A stretch of DNA of 10,334 bases from the NCBI GenBank assembly GCA_005883445.1, contig VAZL01000238.1, positions 1-10,334 of the forward strand, given 5' to 3'. The DNA comes from Alphaproteobacteria bacterium. Its GTDB lineage: Bacteria > Pseudomonadota > Alphaproteobacteria > Rhizobiales > Xanthobacteraceae. Positions 1 to 7,347 of the stretch are shown here, one piece after another (positions within the stretch are counted from its first letter, which is position 1; each line of letters opens with the position of its first letter). The notes under the pieces are model-generated. The model was not told the DNA's origin and searched no databases. It worked only from the letters and a program-made list of their open reading frames with translations. Made by a program: the position numbers and the translations under genes.

Positions 1-2103
1 TCCCTTGATGACTTCAAACTCCGTCTGTCCGCCCTTGGTCCAGAACCGGATGTCGAGTTTATGCTTGCCGATGCGAAGATCGCGCATCGTCAAATCTGGC
101 AGCCAAGCCGGAAGCGACGGGTCGACATAGAGCTTATCGCGCGGGGCATCTGGGAGAAATCCCAACAGGGCCTGGGTCAGCATGAAGACGGAACCCGCCG
201 CCCACGCTTGGGGCACGTTCGCCCCCAGATACTGGACCGGGAAGTTGGTCTCCGTGCGCTCGGCCGCGGTGTAAAGTTCCGGCAGCTGATTGAGCAGGAA
301 ATGGCTCGCCGCCACGCTCACGTCGTGCGCGACCCGCGCCGCCTCCGCGCTAAAGCCATAGAATTTGAACCCCATGGCGATGATGGCGTTGTCGTGCGGC
401 CACACCGAGCCGGTCTGATAGTTGTACGGATTGAATGCCCGATGATCGGCGGATAGCGTGCGGATACCCCAGCCCGTCCACATGTCGCGTGCCATCAGGC
501 GGTCCACCACCTTCTTTGCACGCTCGGGGGGCACGATCCCACACCAGAGGCAATGCCCGGGGTTGGATGCGACCGTCAGCACCTTGTTCTTGTTTCCATC
601 GAGCGCGTAGACATAAAATCCCAATTCCTCATCCCAGAAGGCGTCGTTGAACCGCTCGAACAAAGCGGCAGCCTTGGCACGCAGCGCCTTCGCGCGGTCA
701 GGCTTTCCGAGCGCCTCGAAAACCTCAGCCATGCGGACCCAGGCACTGTAGACGTAGCCCTGCAACTCGCACAGCGCCTTCGGCCCCTTCACAAGCGAGC
801 CATCGGGATACATGACCGCATCGCCCGAATCCTTCCAGGCCATGTTCTCGTAGCCGACTGGGGAGCGCGTCTGGTACTCCTGAAACCCATCGCCGTCGCG
901 GTCGCCGTATTTGTCGATCCAGGCGAGGCATCCTTCCGCCGTCGGCATATGCCGCTCCAACAGCTCTCTGTCGCCGGTCGCACGCCAAGCTGCGTGCAGG
1001 GTTATCAGATAGAGCGGCGTCGCATCCGCGGTTCCGTAATAGGGTGTGTGCGGGACGAGCTTGAAATGCGCAAGCTCGCCATAGCGCAGTTCGTGGAGGA
1101 TTTTGCCTGGTTCGGCATCGCGGTATGGGTCATCGTCCTTGGCTTGCAGTGAGCCCAGAATCTCCAACGCGCCGCGAGCGAATTCCGGATAGATCAGGAC
1201 GTTCTGCAGCGAAACGATCAGGCTGTCGCGGCCGAACGGGGCAACGAACCACGGTAGCCCGGCAGCAGGTAGGAACACCATATGGTCCGTGCCCTTGATC
1301 GGCAGACGCAGCGCAGCCATGTCCTCCAGCGCTTGGTGAAAGAGACGGTAGAATTCTTCGTTGCTTGTTCTGATCTTGACCACGGTCTTGAGCCATTCCG
1401 CCATCGTCGGGAAAAGGCGGGACTCGTGAGTTTTCCCGACACAATCGCGCGGCGCGTGAAGCTCCTGCTGGCGATCCTCGAGCGTATACAGCAAGCAGGC
1501 ATGCCAAGCCTTGCCGGGCTCAAGCGCGACCTCGAAGCTGAGCCGTCCATTGGCGGAAACGGCCTTGCTCGTTGCACGCGACACTGTGATCGTCAGCGAG
1601 CGGTGAAAATCACGGTTTGAATACGCGGTACGAAGCTTCTGCCGCCGCTCCGACCATTCGGTGGTGATCTGGCCGCGGCGTACGATCTTGCCCGACTTCA
1701 CCTCGAAAATGTCGGCAAAGTCGCATCGCAGCGCGACTTCGAGCTGAAAGCGCACCGGCTTCAAGCCGTTGTTGGTGACATCGAGATCTTCGTGCATGCC
1801 GCCGATGATCGATCGGCTGATCGTGAGGCCGATGGTGCGTGGCGGGATCGGACCGTCTTCGGTGAGAATGGATTTATTGGTGAGGAAGATGCGCGCGGCA
1901 TGATAATTGACGGGACCACCGTTTAATAGCTCCCACGGTTCGCCGTTGGCATAAATCGTCCAGTTGCTGATTATCCGTGTGTCGAGAAAGTAGAGGCCCT
2001 TCTCGCTCGGCCAGTTGATGTGCCCGTCCGGCTCGCTGACGAGAACCGTCTGACCCTGATGGATGGCGATCTGTGGGGGGCCGACTTGGACCTTGAATGC
2101 CAT
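1..2103 (-). CDS. Glycogen debranching enzyme / amylo-alpha-1,6-glucosidase (3' end cut by window)
   Basis: The frame is open from an ATG at 2103 down to base 1, giving 701 residues with no stop, so the C-terminus lies outside the window. The N-terminal part (about residues 10-210, starting MAFKVQVGPP) matches the beta-rich N-terminal domain of bacterial amylo-alpha-1,6-glucosidases. The rest matches their (alpha/alpha)6 catalytic domain, with the characteristic blocks APFGRDS (288-294), WKDSGD (423-428) and TGSVWPHDN (564-572). By family, it would hydrolyse alpha-1,6 branch points of glycogen-like glucans in the cytoplasm. The start is supported by AGGA at 2111-2114, seven bases upstream. 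From memory, family members are slightly over 700 residues, so probably only a few tens are missing. It has its own upstream gap of 392 bases and no operon partner on that side. The exact substrate is inferred; the family call is firm. Confidence 0.92.
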   Translation of the reverse strand, partial: MAFKVQVGPPQIAIHQGQTVLVSEPDGHINWPSEKGLYFLDTRIISNWTIYANGEPWELLNGGPVNYHAARIFLTNKSILTEDGPIPPRTIGLTISRSIIGGMHEDLDVTNNGLKPVRFQLEVALRCDFADIFEVKSGKIVRRGQITTEWSERRQKLRTAYSNRDFHRSLTITVSRATSKAVSANGRLSFEVALEPGKAWHACLLYTLEDRQQELHAPRDCVGKTHESRLFPTMAEWLKTVVKIRTSNEEFYRLFHQALEDMAALRLPIKGTDHMVFLPAAGLPWFVAPFGRDSLIVSLQNVLIYPEFARGALEILGSLQAKDDDPYRDAEPGKILHELRYGELAHFKLVPHTPYYGTADATPLYLITLHAAWRATGDRELLERHMPTAEGCLAWIDKYGDRDGDGFQEYQTRSPVGYENMAWKDSGDAVMYPDGSLVKGPKALCELQGYVYSAWVRMAEVFEALGKPDRAKALRAKAAALFERFNDAFWDEELGFYVYALDGNKNKVLTVASNPGHCLWCGIVPPERAKKVVDRLMARDMWTGWGIRTLSADHRAFNPYNYQTGSVWPHDNAIIAMGFKFYGFSAEAARVAHDVSVAASHFLLNQLPELYTAAERTETNFPVQYLGANVPQAWAAGSVFMLTQALLGFLPDAPRDKLYVDPSLPAWLPDLTMRDLRIGKHKLDIRFWTKGGQTEFEVIKG

Positions 2104-2495
2104 GGTGTCGTCCTAATCGTTGCACGCGGCGCGCCGGCGCGGCCGAGTTAACGCGGCAGGTCGGACATCGCGTGACCTGGAAACTTAGACGGGTCCTTGG
2201 CCGCATCCTAGAGGAGAGGATGGCCGGTTGGCTCACGCCCTGAAAAAGGGCTTCAACGAGGACCTCGCGCGCAAGCGCCTGCTCCACCTCGGGGCGGAAG
2301 TCCGCGACCTATCCGGAGCGGCCGCCGAGCCCGAACGGCGGTCCAAAGCCCTGGCGGGCACTCGCCAAGAGACCAATCAGGCAACGCGCGCGAAGTGAGG
2401 TCGCCGCCACGGGTCAGCGGCAAAGACGTCGAGCACCGGCCAATCCTGCGGGCGGAGCTCGGTCACGGACCCCAGATGCAACGGAACTCGCCGCG
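2104..2495. other. Intergenic region upstream of the debranching enzyme gene
   Basis: This 392-base gap separates the end of the NUDIX gene from the start of the debranching enzyme gene and must hold the latter's promoter if it is not read through. I could not pick a convincing -35/-10 pair. The only internal candidates are a ribosome-binding site at 2111-2114 for the minus-strand gene and a weak small plus-strand ORF at 2228-2398. A GC-only stretch around 2126-2142 has partial dyad symmetry but no adjoining T-run, so I do not call it a terminator. Confidence 0.5.
2228..2398 (+). CDS. Possible small protein of 56 residues with TTG start, function unknown
   Basis: An open frame starts at TTG 2228 and ends at TGA 2396-2398. 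A strong purine-rich site, GAGGAGAGG, sits at 2211-2219, eight bases before the TTG. The predicted product is basic and hydrophilic (begins L/M-AHALKKGFNEDLARKRL, ends QATRAK) with a helical-looking N-terminal half. I do not recognise a family. There is no ATG in this frame; the ATG at 2220 opens a different frame that stops after seven codons. It is the only plus-strand gene candidate in the window and lies between two minus-strand genes. It could be a real small protein, the remnant of a longer gene, or chance. Confidence 0.3.
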   Translation: MAHALKKGFNEDLARKRLLHLGAEVRDLSGAAAEPERRSKALAGTRQETNQATRAK

Positions 2496-3029
2496 CTAGC
2501 CTGCCGCATGCGAATATTCGGCTGATGCAACCGCGGCGCTTCGGTCCCGCCGCCTGCTCCCATTGCGAACAAGTCGCTTGATCGACTTGTCGCGCGCATG
2601 TTGCTTGGCCGCCCTGAGCGCAATCGGCCCCACATTCGCAAGGAACACTTTTTCATGGGCGCGCGTGAGTGTCTCGATGGCCTGTTTCAACGACAGCCAT
2701 TTCACCGCCTTGATGTCGTACATCAACTCCCGCACCGGCCCGCCGACGGCTCGCATGTGCCAGAACTGAACGATCTTGATGTTGCCGTCGACCGCATATG
2801 ACATCGAACCGAGAAACCGGCGAACCGAAACCCGGTGTCCGGTCTCTTCCATCACCTCTCGCCTGGCAGCGGCAACTGCCTGCTCGCCGGGATAGAGCTT
2901 GCCTTTTGGCAGGACCCAGGACTTGTCCCTTCGCAATCGCACGACGGCGATGCGCGGTCTGGAGCCTTCACGTAGCAAAATCCCACCCGCAGCCAGAATC
3001 GGCGCGCGGGCCTTCGCCGAATCAGTCAT
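2496..3029 (-). CDS. NUDIX hydrolase
   Basis: This is a 177-residue protein with a complete NUDIX box at residues 43-65: G43, E49, R57-E58, E61-E62 and G64 fit GX5EX7REUXEEXGU, except that the last position is His instead of a hydrophobic residue. The box is preceded by the usual strand and loop (IAVVRLRRDKSWVLPKG). Such enzymes use Mg2+ bound by the REUXEE glutamates to split nucleoside or inositol diphosphates linked to another group; the substrate cannot be read from the sequence. The C-terminal tail after residue 135 is strongly basic (many Arg and Lys, 141-163), which might bind nucleic acid or polyphosphate (inference). The start at ATG 3029 is chosen because the NUDIX fold begins directly after it; no clear Shine-Dalgarno precedes it. 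An open frame continues 80 codons upstream, but that part runs into the neighbouring gene and is not family-like. Confidence 0.88.
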   Translation of the reverse strand: MTDSAKARAPILAAGGILLREGSRPRIAVVRLRRDKSWVLPKGKLYPGEQAVAAARREVMEETGHRVSVRRFLGSMSYAVDGNIKIVQFWHMRAVGGPVRELMYDIKAVKWLSLKQAIETLTRAHEKVFLANVGPIALRAAKQHARDKSIKRLVRNGSRRRDRSAAVASAEYSHAAG

Positions 3030-3117
3030 GTCAAAAGCTATGCCGGACGAACTGGCGCAGAGCAAGCGCAGAATTCGCGCAGCCGAGGCTTGGCCCGAAT
3101 CTGTATCGATACTCTGA

Positions 3118-3675
3118 TTAAGCCAACGAGCGCAGGTCGAGCGCCAGCGCGATCCAAGCGACGCCGTAAAAGACCAATTCGATTCCGACGAATAGGCCGA
3201 TGACCCACAGCCCCGAGACCGGCCATTGCGCCAGGACGAGGATGCCGAGCAACAACGTGATGAGACCATTGAGAGTGTGCCAGCCCCAGTCCGGCAGGGA
3301 AATCACGAACGGAGTGATCAACTGGAACAGGCCGGCGACCAGAAAGAACGCTCCCATCAGCAAGGTCAAAATCTCGGCGGTGACCAGCGGGCGCCACAGG
3401 ATCAAAATACCGATCACCCCGAAGAGGACCGCGCCCAGCCAATGTTGGAACAGGCCGGCCCATTTGCCAACCATGATCGCTTGGACGATCTCAATGCCAG
3501 CCGCAATCACCAGCAGCCACCCGAAAAACAGCATGGAGACGACCGTGGCCGCCACGGCGCGCACGATTGCGAGAATCCCGAGCAGCGCCAAGCCGATGCC
3601 GAAAGCCAGAAACCAGCCCCAGTTATGGATGATCTCCGCAGGAATTCGCACATCCAGAGTCTGAATCTCGCTCAT
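3118..3675 (-). CDS. HdeD/DUF308 family membrane protein
   Basis: This 185-residue protein consists almost entirely of hydrophobic helices. About six membrane segments can be seen, near residues 19-38, 42-66, 75-95, 100-125, 133-150 and 155-178. They form two similar three-helix halves, as in the DUF308/HdeD family. HdeD in enteric bacteria is linked to acid resistance; for homologues in other bacteria the function is unproven. The short N-terminus (MSEIQTLDVRIPAEI) is hydrophilic. The start at 3675 is supported by GGAGAGA seven bases upstream. An in-frame ATG 23 codons earlier (MYWEDEF...) has no ribosome-binding site and I reject it. The gene ends 88 bases before the NUDIX start on the same strand, so co-transcription is possible. 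Confidence 0.85.
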   Translation of the reverse strand: MSEIQTLDVRIPAEIIHNWGWFLAFGIGLALLGILAIVRAVAATVVSMLFFGWLLVIAAGIEIVQAIMVGKWAGLFQHWLGAVLFGVIGILILWRPLVTAEILTLLMGAFFLVAGLFQLITPFVISLPDWGWHTLNGLITLLLGILVLAQWPVSGLWVIGLFVGIELVFYGVAWIALALDLRSLA

Positions 3676-3969
3676 GGCGTATCTCTCCGCTTGCAAAAGG
3701 CGCGACGTCCTATTCCTGTCGTTAAACTCATCCTCCCAGTACATTCTGTTTGGCTCGGCACTCGAACGCAAGCTCGTCCGGGGAGGCTGCCACAACGTCT
3801 TGCGCTTTCGACGCTGGTCGTCGGCGCCCGCGGCGCGACGGTACAAGCGCATTGATACGGGCTGCCGAGTGTCGGGATTTGACGGGGCACCGCACCGACG
3901 CGGTGGATTCGCAGTAGTTAGTGGGGACGCACAAGCGCGCGCAGCCGTGGCGACGCTATCTGTTCTTCG
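3676..3969. other. Intergenic region between the OpgC-like and DUF308 genes
   Basis: This 294-base gap follows the opgC stop and precedes the DUF308 start. Reading frames exist on both strands but look like chance frames: rich in Arg, Ala and Pro, without family character or good ribosome-binding sites. I see no clear terminator hairpin with a T-run. It presumably holds the promoter of the DUF308 gene. Confidence 0.4.
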
Positions 3970-5271
3970 TCAGCTCATAGGGTAAGGCTGGGAACGCCAC
4001 CTCACCTCCGTTCGGGGTCGCTTCGATCGCGCCCACAGCCGTCCGAGGTCCTGGATCCATACGATCACGTGACGCTCGATCCCCGCGATGCTCCGCCTTT
4101 GAATCTCGAAGTTCGCACTTGCCGCAATGACGGCGTCGGCATTCGTTGCGTTGTTCGCCTTGTACCAGGTGAGAAGCACGGCGATCCCCATCATCGCCAC
4201 GATTCCGGCGAGATCGATGGCAAGCTGAGTCAGAATATTGTCGCGGAAAAAGGTCAGCAGGATATAACCGAGCACTGAGAGAACGATACCGAGACAGAAC
4301 ACCTGCAGCGAATGCTGGCCGCAGCGGATAATCAATTGAGCGACACGCCAACGCAGGACGCCACTGTCGCGACCGACGAAATGTGCCACAGTTACCGCAA
4401 GTGCAAGGAAGCTGATTAGGCGTAACGGTGCGAGATTGCTTTTGTCCGCGACTAAGGGCGAGAGCTCACGCGACAACAAGCCCGGGAACGCATCATAGGC
4501 CCCGTGGATGGTCCACGAGATACTGACGATGCCAATCGCAACCGTAATGGCGATCGCAAGTTTCGGTAGCCACGAGCCTTGCCCCGGGAACACCCAACGA
4601 CTGTGTTGGGAATATCCGGCCGTCGCGCCAATTACGAAGAGGAACTGCCAGGCGAGGGGGTTGAAGAACCACGCCTCATTGTCGGGATAGCTGTGCGGCT
4701 GCCAACCGAAGCGCAATGTCAAGAGATAGAGCGCGCCGGAGAGGATCAATGGCAGCGGCAGGCACCGCTGCAACAGTAGCAGTACTACGGGAAACACCCC
4801 CAACAAGATCATGTAGATCGGCAAAATGTCGAGGAACTGAGGTTGATACTGCAGCAAAAGAACCTTGATGATCGCGACTTGCGGTTCGTCGATAAAATTA
4901 TCGATCCCAAAGTCCTCGCTGTAGGTTTGATGGAGGCTGAGGGTTGCGTAACACACCTCCGCGGCAAGGATCACGAATATGAAGATGTGCGCGACATAGA
5001 GCTGCCAAATCCGGCGACAGATCTGGCCCGTTGCGGCGACTCCTCCCTGCCGTTGCAAAGCCCTTCCATAAACTGTGGCCGCGGCGTAACCCGAGATAAA
5101 GATAAAGACCTCGGCAGCGTCGGAAAATGCGATCGAATGCAGCGTTACATACGACAAGACATTATTTGGAATGTGGTCGATGAAGATGAAAAGGAGAGCC
5201 AGACCGCGAAAAAGGTCGAGTCTCAGATCGCGCCGGCTCTGCTGATTGAGATCCGAGAGCCGTGCTGGCTT
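3970..5271 (-). CDS. opgC: OpgC-like membrane protein for glucan modification; N-terminus lacks a usable start
   Basis: The open frame encodes a polytopic membrane protein of the OpgC family, related to acyltransferase-3 proteins. By family, OpgC adds succinyl groups to osmoregulated periplasmic glucans from the inner membrane. Hallmarks are RDLRLDLFRGLAL and FIDHIP (codons about 5220-5170), then FSDAAEVFIFISGY and about ten hydrophobic helices. The frame reads back to a TAG at 5272-5274, yet no ATG, GTG or TTG occurs between that stop and the conserved N-terminal block. The first canonical start is a TTG at 5157, which would remove the first helix with the conserved FRG and DHIP motifs. An ATG at 5303 opens a different frame (MREARQLSEHRSQHG...) ending in TGA near 5224; losing one base would explain this. 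So the gene may be frameshifted, wrongly sequenced, or use a rare start. About 50 residues follow the last helix, with a basic end (RSKRPRTEVRWR). Coordinates give the whole open frame. Confidence 0.8.
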   Translation of the reverse strand, partial: KPARLSDLNQQSRRDLRLDLFRGLALLFIFIDHIPNNVLSYVTLHSIAFSDAAEVFIFISGYAAATVYGRALQRQGGVAATGQICRRIWQLYVAHIFIFVILAAEVCYATLSLHQTYSEDFGIDNFIDEPQVAIIKVLLLQYQPQFLDILPIYMILLGVFPVVLLLLQRCLPLPLILSGALYLLTLRFGWQPHSYPDNEAWFFNPLAWQFLFVIGATAGYSQHSRWVFPGQGSWLPKLAIAITVAIGIVSISWTIHGAYDAFPGLLSRELSPLVADKSNLAPLRLISFLALAVTVAHFVGRDSGVLRWRVAQLIIRCGQHSLQVFCLGIVLSVLGYILLTFFRDNILTQLAIDLAGIVAMMGIAVLLTWYKANNATNADAVIAASANFEIQRRSIAGIERHVIVWIQDLGRLWARSKRPRTEVRWRSQPYPMS

Positions 5272-5373
5272 CTATGCTCGGACAATTGCCTGGCTTCACG
5301 CATGGGATGCAACGCGCACCATTTCGCCGTGGGTGGCTGTCTTGGTCGATACCGCCCCTCGAAAAACGACCCG

Positions 5374-5571
5374 CTATCGACGCGGCGCGCGTGCTGTTTG
5401 GCGCCGAGCTAAAAATGCAATCGCAGTCTGACGGGCTTCACCCAAGTCGGACCGCGGTTCGGCGTGCGCGAGAGCCCCGTCCTCGCCGACGGTGAACCGG
5501 TACGTCTCGTAAGTTTGTCTGTTCACCACGAAAATGTTGGGATGTTCATGACACACGACTTCAAAGCTCAT
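5374..5571 (-). CDS. Hypothetical protein, 65 residues
   Basis: A short frame from ATG 5571 to the stop at 5374-5376. A G-rich ribosome-binding site (AGGGGGGGG) ends three bases before the ATG. The product begins MSFEVVCHEHPNIFVVNRQ and has a strand-like pattern in the first 30 residues (FEVV, IFVVN, YETYRFTV), followed by an Ala/Arg-rich helical end. There is no signal peptide or membrane segment. I do not recognise a family, but the composition is more protein-like than that of the shadow frames around it. It lies on the same strand about 100 bases before the conserved start of the OpgC-like frame, so the two may share a transcript. Function unknown. Confidence 0.55.
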   Translation of the reverse strand: MSFEVVCHEHPNIFVVNRQTYETYRFTVGEDGALAHAEPRSDLGEARQTAIAFLARRQTARAPRR

Positions 5572-5877
5572 AGTCCCCCCCCTGCACAGCGCAAAACGCG
5601 CACCGGAAGCGTGGCCGCCGGCTGGAAGTAATTTCTTAATCGATGTCTTTTGTGCAGCTTCCCACCCCGGGCAGCGCCGCGACTACAGCAACGACAAGCG
5701 TCGCTTCCGGGGCTCAATAAAGGCGGAAATGAGAAGATTCTTTGCAAAGAATCAAACCGGCATACCCAGGTTTCCCGGCATGGAGATGCCGCTTCAACCG
5801 GAGAACCGACAAGTTCCTTTCGCGGATCGCGCGCTCCCGCGGACCATTTTCGCCGCCCGTCGCTGAGGCGCGCCGTT
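5572..5877. other. Intergenic region downstream of the TOMM dehydrogenase gene
   Basis: This 306-base gap lies between the stop of the SagB-type gene and the small 65-residue gene. Its clearest element is a perfect 18-base palindrome at 5736-5753. A plus-strand frame runs through it but continues antisense into the SagB-type gene and looks like a shadow. No factor-independent terminator with a T-run is evident after the SagB-type stop. Confidence 0.45.
5736..5753. promoter_or_regulatory. Perfect 18-base palindrome, possible operator
   Basis: The bases GATTCTTTGCAAAGAATC read identically on both strands. The dyad is AT-rich within GC-rich surroundings. It lies about 165 bases upstream of the minus-strand gene starting at 5571 and 125 bases beyond the end of the SagB-type gene. 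The lack of a loop and of a following T-run argues against a terminator and fits better with a site for a dimeric DNA-binding protein. No regulator gene is seen in the window. Confidence 0.35.
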
Positions 5878-7335
5878 TCAGTCGGAAGGCTCCGTTTTCA
5901 TGCCGCGACCGATCGCAAATTGACCGACCGGACCCTCGATGTGGAAGTCGATACCCGTCATCTTCGCGAACAGATCAATATTCGAGATCCCGATCGCGCA
6001 TCCGCCCAGCCCCAGATCGTTCGCCATCAGGTAGAATGTTTGCATCAGTGCACCGACATCCTTGAGAACGAGCGCATAGGCGATCGAGCTGTACTTCCAT
6101 GAAACCCGCCCAAAGCGCGCCGCGATCGTGATCAGGATCTGAGGCGCGGTGGGCGCGTCCATCGCGAATTGGGCTCCCCTCAACAGCGCGTCGAACTCAT
6201 GCGGGCGGACGCTGATCGGCACTAGCGCGTGTCCCCCAGCGTCGTAATGATAGAATCCTCGTGCCAGGCCTTCGCATGTATCGACAGCCAGATAGAGCTC
6301 GAGCTCATAGCTGCCGCCCCCCGAGGGATACGGCCTCGGCGCATAGGCCACCAGCGGGCCGCCGTCGTAGGCGCTGCTGCTAAATCTCGTCTGCACACGC
6401 GCGGTGCCGTCGAGAAACCGCGAAAGCTCAGCGAGCGTGATCGGCCGCCGATCATCGAAGCTGCGCGTCGAGTGACGCGCGCGCAAGAGCTTCGCCGCTG
6501 GCGAGATTGCCTCCGGCTGCGCGGCCGAGAACTTGCGCAGATGGACCCGCTTTCCGGGCCAGCGGGGCCGCACCGCCGGCAGCGGAGCCATGACCCCTGC
6601 ATACGGATATGTTCCGCCCAGGGGGTTGGCGTGTCGGCCTTCCGTGCTGCGCGCGTGGAATAGCAGATCGTGGAAATCCCAGAGAATGAGGTTGTCGTCG
6701 CCTTCGGCCGGCCGCAGCCCGCTGTCGCGAGCGGCGTCGACCTTGAATAGGATCTGGCAATCCACCAGCAGGGCTAGAAGCTCCAATCCGGGAAAACCGT
6801 CCCGCCGGCGTAGCTGCTTGACTTGTTGCGGTGAAGATAGGGTCGCCAGGGCGGCCGCAATCTGCGGATTGCAAATTCTGAACAGCGCGCCGGCGCGCGG
6901 TGACTCCAGGACCATCTCATTAGCCCGCCGGCGCATATACGCGAACCGCGACAGCACGAGAACATCGGCGTTGCCGAGCGGCGGCGTTTGCGGCCAATAG
7001 TCGGGAAGTTGCGGTTCGATGACGACTTGATCCTCGCCGTGGGGGCGGCCGAGGGAGTACTCCAATAGCCCGTGCCGGGCCAATCGCCGGACCAGCAGGT
7101 GAATCTCTTTTTCGACGCTTCGGCGTTCCGATGCAAACGAGCTAAGCGGCCAACCCCTGCGCAGCTCCTGTGCGCCAGCCGCCGCACCTGCGCCGAACTG
7201 TCCAAAGCCCACCAAGTAGCCGCCGAGGCAGGCGACGATGTTTCCATCCGCGCGCGCCTCGAGTGTGACATGAGCGCTGAGCCGGGCGGATAAGGTTGCA
7301 GCCCGCCGCCCTCGCTTTATTCCGGGAGCGCGCAA
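5878..7335 (-). CDS. SagB-type dehydrogenase (TOMM azoline oxidase)
   Basis: This 485-residue protein ends in a nitroreductase-fold domain (about residues 275-480) of the SagB/ThcOx type. By family, this FMN enzyme oxidises thiazolines or oxazolines in a peptide to thiazoles or oxazoles. Visible family features are RARHSTRSFDDRRPITLAEL (285-304; the Arg/Ser-rich phosphate-binding part), GGSYELELYLAV (340-351), WKYSSIAYALVLKDVGALMQ (413-432) and ANDLGLGGCAIG (438-449). Residues 1-270 form the extra N-terminal region usual in long SagB proteins, including LWDFHDLLFHARST (218-231). The start is TTG 7335, with GAGGG nine bases upstream, and lies 12 bases after the stop of the cyclodehydratase gene; no ATG fits better. 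Tight spacing indicates one operon and probable translational linkage. The family call is firm; the substrate is inferred from the upstream precursor. Confidence 0.9.
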   Translation of the reverse strand: MRAPGIKRGRRAATLSARLSAHVTLEARADGNIVACLGGYLVGFGQFGAGAAAGAQELRRGWPLSSFASERRSVEKEIHLLVRRLARHGLLEYSLGRPHGEDQVVIEPQLPDYWPQTPPLGNADVLVLSRFAYMRRRANEMVLESPRAGALFRICNPQIAAALATLSSPQQVKQLRRRDGFPGLELLALLVDCQILFKVDAARDSGLRPAEGDDNLILWDFHDLLFHARSTEGRHANPLGGTYPYAGVMAPLPAVRPRWPGKRVHLRKFSAAQPEAISPAAKLLRARHSTRSFDDRRPITLAELSRFLDGTARVQTRFSSSAYDGGPLVAYAPRPYPSGGGSYELELYLAVDTCEGLARGFYHYDAGGHALVPISVRPHEFDALLRGAQFAMDAPTAPQILITIAARFGRVSWKYSSIAYALVLKDVGALMQTFYLMANDLGLGGCAIGISNIDLFAKMTGIDFHIEGPVGQFAIGRGMKTEPSD

Positions 7336-7347
7336 GCCAATTGACCC

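Noticed and set aside
553..1152. Plus-strand frame of 199 codons antisense to the debranching enzyme gene
   Set aside because: The minus strand carries clear family motifs here. The plus frame has no family character and is a GC-rich shadow.
3030..3269. 80-codon upstream extension of the NUDIX frame
   Set aside because: It overlaps the DUF308 coding sequence and is Ser/Arg-rich without similarity to NUDIX proteins; the fold starts right after ATG 3029.
3672..3731. 19-codon reading frame whose stop overlaps the DUF308 start (ATGA)
   Set aside because: The overlap suggests translational coupling, but GGGAGG directly touches its ATG, so spacing for initiation is poor, and the DUF308 gene has its own good ribosome-binding site.
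3676..3852. N-terminal extension of the DUF308 protein
   Set aside because: The added residues are charged and not family-like, and the inner ATG at 3675 has GGAGAGA at proper distance.
5840..5877. Possible terminator after the SagB-type gene (CGCGG...CCGCG pairing nearby)
   Set aside because: The stem is only about five pairs with a long loop and no T-run.
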